A DNA stretch of 56,495 nucleotides. It comes from Candidatus Caldisaccharidevorator malaysiensis. Lineage in GTDB: Bacteria > Armatimonadota > Fervidibacteria > Fervidibacterales > Fervidibacteraceae. The stretch spans positions 1 to 56,495 of the forward strand of contig JANXBO010000002.1 in the NCBI GenBank assembly GCA_025057575.1, in the 5' to 3' direction. The notes below the pieces were generated by a model. That model ran no database searches. It was not told the DNA's origin and saw nothing but the letters and a program-made list of their open reading frames with translations. Shown here in pieces: positions 52,498 to 56,495 of this stretch. Made by a program: the position numbers and the translations under genes. Position 1 is the first letter of the stretch, and every line of letters starts with the position of its first letter.

Positions 52498-52517
52498 GAA
52501 GAGGGTAGGAACGGTTG

Positions 52518-53711
52518 ATGAAAATCGTCGTGGCGCCGGACAGTTTCAAAGGATGTCTGTCATCGGTGGCGGTCTGTCAGGCGATCGCTGCCGGAATCAA
52601 GGAAGTTTTGCCCAATGCCATTGTGGACATCGTGCCGATGGCGGACGGTGGTGAGGGGACTGTTGATGCCCTGGTGGCGGCTACTGGAGGAAGAAAAATG
52701 TCTGTGATGGTCACCGGTCCCCTCGGGCAACCGGTTGAGGCTTTTTTTGGGATTTTAGGTGGCGGCGAGACGGCGGTCATTGAGATGGCGGCAGCAGCGG
52801 GTCTCCATCTGGTCCCCGTTTCTCAACGAGACCCGACAAAAACGACCACTTATGGAGTTGGAGAACTCATTAGGGCGGCGCTGGAGTATGGTTGTCGCCG
52901 GCTGATAGTAGGGGTCGGCGGGAGCGCAACCAACGACGGGGGCGCCGGAATGGCTCAGGCGTTGGGAGTCCGCTTGCTGGATGCGGACGGAAAGGATTTG
53001 CCCTTCGGTGGCGGTGCTCTCTGCCGCCTCCAGCGAATAGACCTGTCCGGTAGAGACAGACGGATCGCTACTGCGGACGTTATCGTCGCTTGCGATGTAA
53101 CCAATCCTTTGACGGGTCCAGCGGGCGCCTCAGCAGTCTACGGACCTCAGAAAGGAGCAACGGCGGAGCAGGTTGCTTTTCTTGACTCCTGCTTGCGTCA
53201 CTATGCTCAGGTCATCCGCAGTCATTTGGGCACGGATGTGGAAAAGGTTCCGGGTGCCGGAGCCGCCGGTGGTTTGGCAGCGGGGTTGATGGCTTTCTGT
53301 GGTGCCCGCCTCCAAAGGGGTGTAGAACTGATCATTCAGACCTTGGGTTTAGAAAAAAGAATTCAAGATGCGGACCTGGTGATCACGGGGGAGGGAAAAC
53401 TAGACCATCAGACCGGATTCGGAAAGGTTCCCTATGGCGTTGCTCAGGTCGCCAGAAAGTATCACAAACCCGTCGTTGTCATTGCCGGACAGGTGGAGAT
53501 CGGGCACAAAGTCTTTTCCTCTTGGGGTGTGACCGCCTGCTTCAGCATCCTCAACAGGATAATGTCGGAAGAAGAAGCCTTCAAAGAGGCGCCGCAGCTT
53601 TTGCAGGAAACAGCCGTTCAAGTGGCTTCCATCTGGAAAGCCGCCTCTTTGTTTGCGCCTGATCACAAAGATCAGAATAATGAATCAACAGGGACCGCCG
53701 AGAAGGGATGA
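52518..53711 (+). CDS. Glycerate kinase (GarK/GlxK type)
   Basis: ATP-dependent phosphorylation of D-glycerate, normally to 2-phosphoglycerate in this class, feeding glycolysis. 397 residues. 'KIVVAPDSFKGCLSSVAVCQAI', 'MADGGEGTVDALV', 'GVGGSATNDGGAGMAQALG', 'GAGAAGGLAAGL' and 'DLVITGEGKLDHQTGFGKVP' are all class signatures. ATG 52518 follows a TTG at 52515 which is less likely. Its end overlaps the penicillin acylase start by four bases (ATGA), so the two are co-translated, although no metabolic link is obvious. An aldolase of the sugar-acid type elsewhere in the window could supply related substrates. Confidence 0.92.
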   Translation: MKIVVAPDSFKGCLSSVAVCQAIAAGIKEVLPNAIVDIVPMADGGEGTVDALVAATGGRKMSVMVTGPLGQPVEAFFGILGGGETAVIEMAAAAGLHLVPVSQRDPTKTTTYGVGELIRAALEYGCRRLIVGVGGSATNDGGAGMAQALGVRLLDADGKDLPFGGGALCRLQRIDLSGRDRRIATADVIVACDVTNPLTGPAGASAVYGPQKGATAEQVAFLDSCLRHYAQVIRSHLGTDVEKVPGAGAAGGLAAGLMAFCGARLQRGVELIIQTLGLEKRIQDADLVITGEGKLDHQTGFGKVPYGVAQVARKYHKPVVVIAGQVEIGHKVFSSWGVTACFSILNRIMSEEEAFKEAPQLLQETAVQVASIWKAASLFAPDHKDQNNESTGTAEKG

Positions 53712-56017
53712 GGGCGATGATGAGGGCTGCTTGGCTTTTGGTGGGTTTTCTCTTTTTAATTGATCCCCTTGCCGCTCAAGTTCGGCTACGGGTTGGTGGG
53801 GGAGAGGTTCTGATCTTTCGCGATTCCTACGGTGTTCCCCACATCTTTGCCCAAAGTTTGTTCGGTGTCTTTTATGGGTCCGGTTACGCTCAAGCCTGTG
53901 ATCGCCTCGAGCAGATGGAGTTATCCCGCAGAACGGCAAAAGGGGAACTGGCGTCGTTGATGGGGGAAGGCGCTCTGGAACAGGACAAGCAGAGGCGACT
54001 GATCGGTTACACCGAACAGGAGAGGATGGCTCAGTTTCGCCGACTGGATGCGGAACTGCAATTAGTTTTGACTGCTTTCGCTGCAGGGGTCACTCACTAC
54101 ATAGATGAAGTCAACAGGGGACAGAAGCCTTTGCCCCAGCGACTGAAGGATTTGGGGATGAAACGACTTGACCCCTGGAAAGTCACCGATACGATCGCCA
54201 TCGGACAGATGATGGCGGTTCGGTTTGGAAGTTCCGGCGGTGAGGAGTTGCGAATGCTCCAATTGTTTCAATTTTTGAAACTTAAGTTTGGTCACGATGC
54301 GGAGAAGGTTTTCAACGATATAGCTTGGCAAAATGATCCTGAAGCACCCGTCACCGCCCGATCCTCACGAACGCGAGCGTCATCTCGCTCCTTTGTTGTT
54401 CCCAGTCCTCGGGACACGCTAATGCTTTCCCATGCTGCCATTGAGAAGGCTATTTTGAACGCAGAAGAATCAGAGAGTGTAAAGTGGTGTGAGCGATTAA
54501 ACCTCTTCACCCGTTGGGGCAGTTACGCTATGGTTGTTGCTCCCCGCAAATCACAAACGGGACGCCCTCTTCTCGTTGGTGGTCCCCAAATGGCGACGGG
54601 AACGCCTTCCATCGTGTGCGAGATCCGTCTGTCCTGCCCCCGCTTTGATGTTCGCGGGATGACCTTCCCTGGTATTCCCATTGTCCTGATCGGGATGAGC
54701 CGCTACCTCGCCTGGACGACGACCAGTGGTGCCGGTGACAATGTGGACATCTTCGTGGAAACACTCCATCCCGATAAGGACAGTGTTTATCTTTTCAAAG
54801 GTCAGTGGATTCCGTTGGAGAGACGGGTTGAGAAAATTTCAGTTAAGGGTAGGGAGGAACCTGTTGAGATAGAGGTTTTTCGGACCCTTCACGGACCCGT
54901 CCTTTCCTTTGATAAAAAGCAAAGGAAAGCCTTTTCCAGAGGTGCGGCTTATCGGAACGGAGAACTGGGCGCCTTCCGGGCGATCTATGGGTTTCACAAA
55001 GCGAGGACGCTGTCGGAATTTGCCCGTTTCTGCCGGTTGATTAAAACAAGCCATAACTTCTTTTGCGCTACCAAAGACGGTGACATCGGTTTCTGGTATT
55101 GCGGTGCCTATCCGATACGCGCCGACGGTCACGATCCGAGGCTTCCCACACCGGGGACAGGCGAATTTGAGTGGAACGGTCTGATACCCTTTGAGCGGTT
55201 ACCGTCTGCTGTCAACCCACCCGAAGGTTTCTTAGCCAACTGGAACAACAAGCCGTCCCCCGATTGGGACAATGGCGACTTACCCCGCTGGGGCGCTATC
55301 CACCATATGAAGAGAATAGAGAATCTTCTAACTGCGCGAAAAAAGGTTTCCGTCGCCGATCTCATCCACTTCGTCGTGGATATAGAGGGCTATGACATTC
55401 GTGCCGATTACTTTAAGCCTCTCTTGGTTGGGGCTTTGAAGCGGCAAGGCAGGCAGGCGGGAAGCGAAACGGATCTGATCCTTGACCTTCTGGTTCGGTG
55501 GGATCATCAAAGGGCTCAAGGAAGTGTGGCGGCAACGATATTTGATAAATGGTTTGAAGCCCTGCAGGACATTGTTTTGGCAGACGATTTGTCGCCTTTA
55601 ACGGAACCGGGTCTTCTGCGGCTGATCGCCCAACCCAGTTTTCTCTGGCACGTCTTGAGCGATCAGCCTGCCATCAAGCCGTCACGGGATTATTTAAACG
55701 GAGAAACTCGCGACAAAACCCTCATAAGGGCTTTGGAGGAAGCGTTACAGCGGATCAAGAAGGAACGGGGTGACAACCCAAGTCAATGGGGTTTTCAGAA
55801 GCCCCTCTGGCGCTTTGACCCGTTGCCTCCTATACCGGGTCCCAATAGAGGTGCCTACATCCAGATCGTTGAGGTCACCAGTCCTCCGAAAGGTCTCAAT
55901 GTTCTCCCCCCAGGGCAGTCGGAAGACCCCCGCTCTCCCCACTATGCTGACCAACATCCTTTGGCTTTTAACTGGCGGTTCAAGCCAATGGTCCTGGAGA
56001 AGATGCCTGGGCAATGA
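53708..56017 (+). CDS. Exported penicillin-acylase-family (S45) amidohydrolase
   Basis: Ntn-hydrolase made as one precursor and cut into two chains. Signal peptide about 1-25 (ends near 'IDPLAAQ'). The alpha part begins 'VLIFRDSYGVPHIFAQSLFGVFYGSGYAQACDRLEQMEL', the family start. The beta chain should start at Ser272 in 'TRWGSYAMVVAPRKSQTGRPLLVGGPQM', whose free amino group is both nucleophile and base. 'LAWTTTSGAGDNVDIFVE', 'RTLHGPVLSF' and 'GEFEWNGLIPFERLPSAVNPPEGFLANWNNKPSP' are further S45 motifs. 769 residues, usual length. Natural substrates may be N-acyl compounds such as acyl-homoserine lactones or lipopeptides; not determined. Coupled to the glycerate kinase gene. Confidence 0.9.
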   Translation: MRAMMRAAWLLVGFLFLIDPLAAQVRLRVGGGEVLIFRDSYGVPHIFAQSLFGVFYGSGYAQACDRLEQMELSRRTAKGELASLMGEGALEQDKQRRLIGYTEQERMAQFRRLDAELQLVLTAFAAGVTHYIDEVNRGQKPLPQRLKDLGMKRLDPWKVTDTIAIGQMMAVRFGSSGGEELRMLQLFQFLKLKFGHDAEKVFNDIAWQNDPEAPVTARSSRTRASSRSFVVPSPRDTLMLSHAAIEKAILNAEESESVKWCERLNLFTRWGSYAMVVAPRKSQTGRPLLVGGPQMATGTPSIVCEIRLSCPRFDVRGMTFPGIPIVLIGMSRYLAWTTTSGAGDNVDIFVETLHPDKDSVYLFKGQWIPLERRVEKISVKGREEPVEIEVFRTLHGPVLSFDKKQRKAFSRGAAYRNGELGAFRAIYGFHKARTLSEFARFCRLIKTSHNFFCATKDGDIGFWYCGAYPIRADGHDPRLPTPGTGEFEWNGLIPFERLPSAVNPPEGFLANWNNKPSPDWDNGDLPRWGAIHHMKRIENLLTARKKVSVADLIHFVVDIEGYDIRADYFKPLLVGALKRQGRQAGSETDLILDLLVRWDHQRAQGSVAATIFDKWFEALQDIVLADDLSPLTEPGLLRLIAQPSFLWHVLSDQPAIKPSRDYLNGETRDKTLIRALEEALQRIKKERGDNPSQWGFQKPLWRFDPLPPIPGPNRGAYIQIVEVTSPPKGLNVLPPGQSEDPRSPHYADQHPLAFNWRFKPMVLEKMPGQ

Positions 56018-56193
56018 CCTGTGATGGTGCTTCTTGACTCAACCTACTTCGTTAAACACCGAACCTTTCGCCCATCCCATCGCCATTGCGGTTGCCTCGT
56101 CCGGAAACACCGATAGCGCCGATAGCCGAAACTCGCAGCGCATCCGGTTGGTGCAGAGGGGGATGAGGCAGCCGTAGGATGAAGGATGCGTTC
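56018..56193. other. Gap between penicillin acylase and the last gene
   Basis: 176 bases between convergent genes with no promoter, hairpin or reading frame I can support. Confidence 0.4.
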
Positions 56194-56495
56194 TCAATAG
56201 TCCAATCGGACCTCCACTTCCTTCGTCTTATGAGGGATTGAGAGGACAAGAGCCGGAGGGTCTGACAGACGGGTCCCTAAGACCCTCTGCCATTGCGCCC
56301 TTTCTCCTTCTTTGCCACGAACCTCTCGGATCAGAATGGTCCGAGGCTGAGGTCCGACCAGCAGCGTCTGGCTGACCGTCCCGTCAAAGGAGAAGAGTCG
56401 GAGAGATAGGGACCGAGACGATTTTCTTGCTGACAGGATCTTGGCTCCCGACGAAATCCTCACAGCACCCGAAGGACCATCAATGACCGTCGTTT
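56194..56495 (-). CDS. C-terminal end of an unidentified protein, 5' end off the window
   Basis: An open frame without a stop from the window edge to 56194 gives the last 100 residues of a protein. It reads as alternating beta strands ('GAVRISSGAKILSAR', 'LSLRLFSFDGTVSQTLLVGPQPRTILIREV', 'PALVLSIPHKTKEVEVRLDY'), like the beta-sandwich end domain of glycan-active or secreted proteins. I do not recognise a family. Support is modest: length, strand pattern and the absence of a competing frame. Confidence 0.5.
   Translation of the reverse strand, partial: TTVIDGPSGAVRISSGAKILSARKSSRSLSLRLFSFDGTVSQTLLVGPQPRTILIREVRGKEGERAQWQRVLGTRLSDPPALVLSIPHKTKEVEVRLDY

Noticed and set aside
6764-52590. GCGATCGC palindrome seen about five times (for example near 6765, 8102, 16446, 20764, 52581), like cyanobacterial HIP1
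   Set aside because: Only slightly above the count of one to two expected by chance for this length and GC; most copies lie in coding DNA.
56052-56249. A 65-codon minus-strand frame near the right edge
   Set aside because: It overlaps the more convincing partial gene and has repetitive Gly/Ser composition without a ribosome site.
1-56495. tRNA, rRNA, CRISPR arrays, insertion sequences, prophage or defence genes
   Set aside because: I looked for TψC-like arms, regular repeats, transposase motifs and terminal inverted repeats by eye and saw none; a tRNA or Rfam scan would be decisive.

Overview
The window is a gene-dense stretch of a bacterial chromosome, roughly 54-56 % GC by eye. It carries housekeeping and envelope genes, with no tRNA, rRNA, CRISPR array, insertion sequence or phage gene that I could recognise. 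The organism is a Gram-negative-type (diderm) bacterium. The signs are a MlaF/MlaD lipid-transport pair, a MurE with the DNPR motif for meso-diaminopimelate, and many exported proteins. The MlaD carries a long helical region and a C-terminal beta-rich segment, a build described for diderm Terrabacteria. Together with an HpcH-type aldolase next to a large uncharacterised membrane protein, many exported glycoside-hydrolase-like proteins, and frequent TTG/GTG starts, this suggests an uncultured Armatimonadota-like lineage. That assignment is inference and I hold it loosely.

Layout. Positions 1-5820: malate dehydrogenase (partial), a secreted PQQ-type beta-propeller protein, sucD, and an M48 metallopeptidase. 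Positions 5893-12343, plus strand: metallo-beta-lactamase-fold protein, MlaF-like ATPase, MlaD-like protein, rplI, dnaB and a CoxM/HcrB-like FAD subunit. Positions 12377-13795: a near-consensus promoter followed by a secreted-protein gene broken by two frameshifts. Positions 14167-16196: an overlapping pair, a deoxyhypusine-synthase-like protein and a PfkB kinase. Positions 16199-23428, minus strand: a tightly packed series of a 53-residue membrane protein, LarC (nickel-pincer cofactor), an eIF2B-like protein, a thioredoxin/TPR protein and three membrane proteins including two GT-C glycosyltransferases.

Positions 23524-28587: a Tat-exported aldo/keto reductase facing a minus-strand operon of peptidase, Lon-N-domain protein, an RNase HI-ribulose-phosphate epimerase fusion and a MetE-type methyltransferase. 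Positions 28698-34804: aldolase, multi-spanning membrane protein, GH99-like protein, sulfotransferase and hisF. Positions 34820-41921: mutS2, then an exported phosphodiester glycosidase and a glycosidase-like protein. Positions 45720-41941, minus strand: rpsT, a TGS GTPase, a lytic transglycosylase, selD read through an in-frame UGA, and a small Tat-exported SoxY-like protein. Positions 45841-56495: murE, then a minus-strand GlmU-like protein/asparaginase/murJ/glycosyltransferase unit, then glycerate kinase, penicillin acylase and a partial gene.

The observations I rate highest are the selenocysteine-type selD with a hairpin after the UGA, the RNase HI-Rpe fusion, the MlaD with a putative outer-membrane segment but no adjacent MlaE permease, the (CT)5 tract that breaks a signal peptide behind a strong promoter, and the uncharacterised DHS-like/PfkB pair. 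Several genes look leaderless or use extended -10 promoters.
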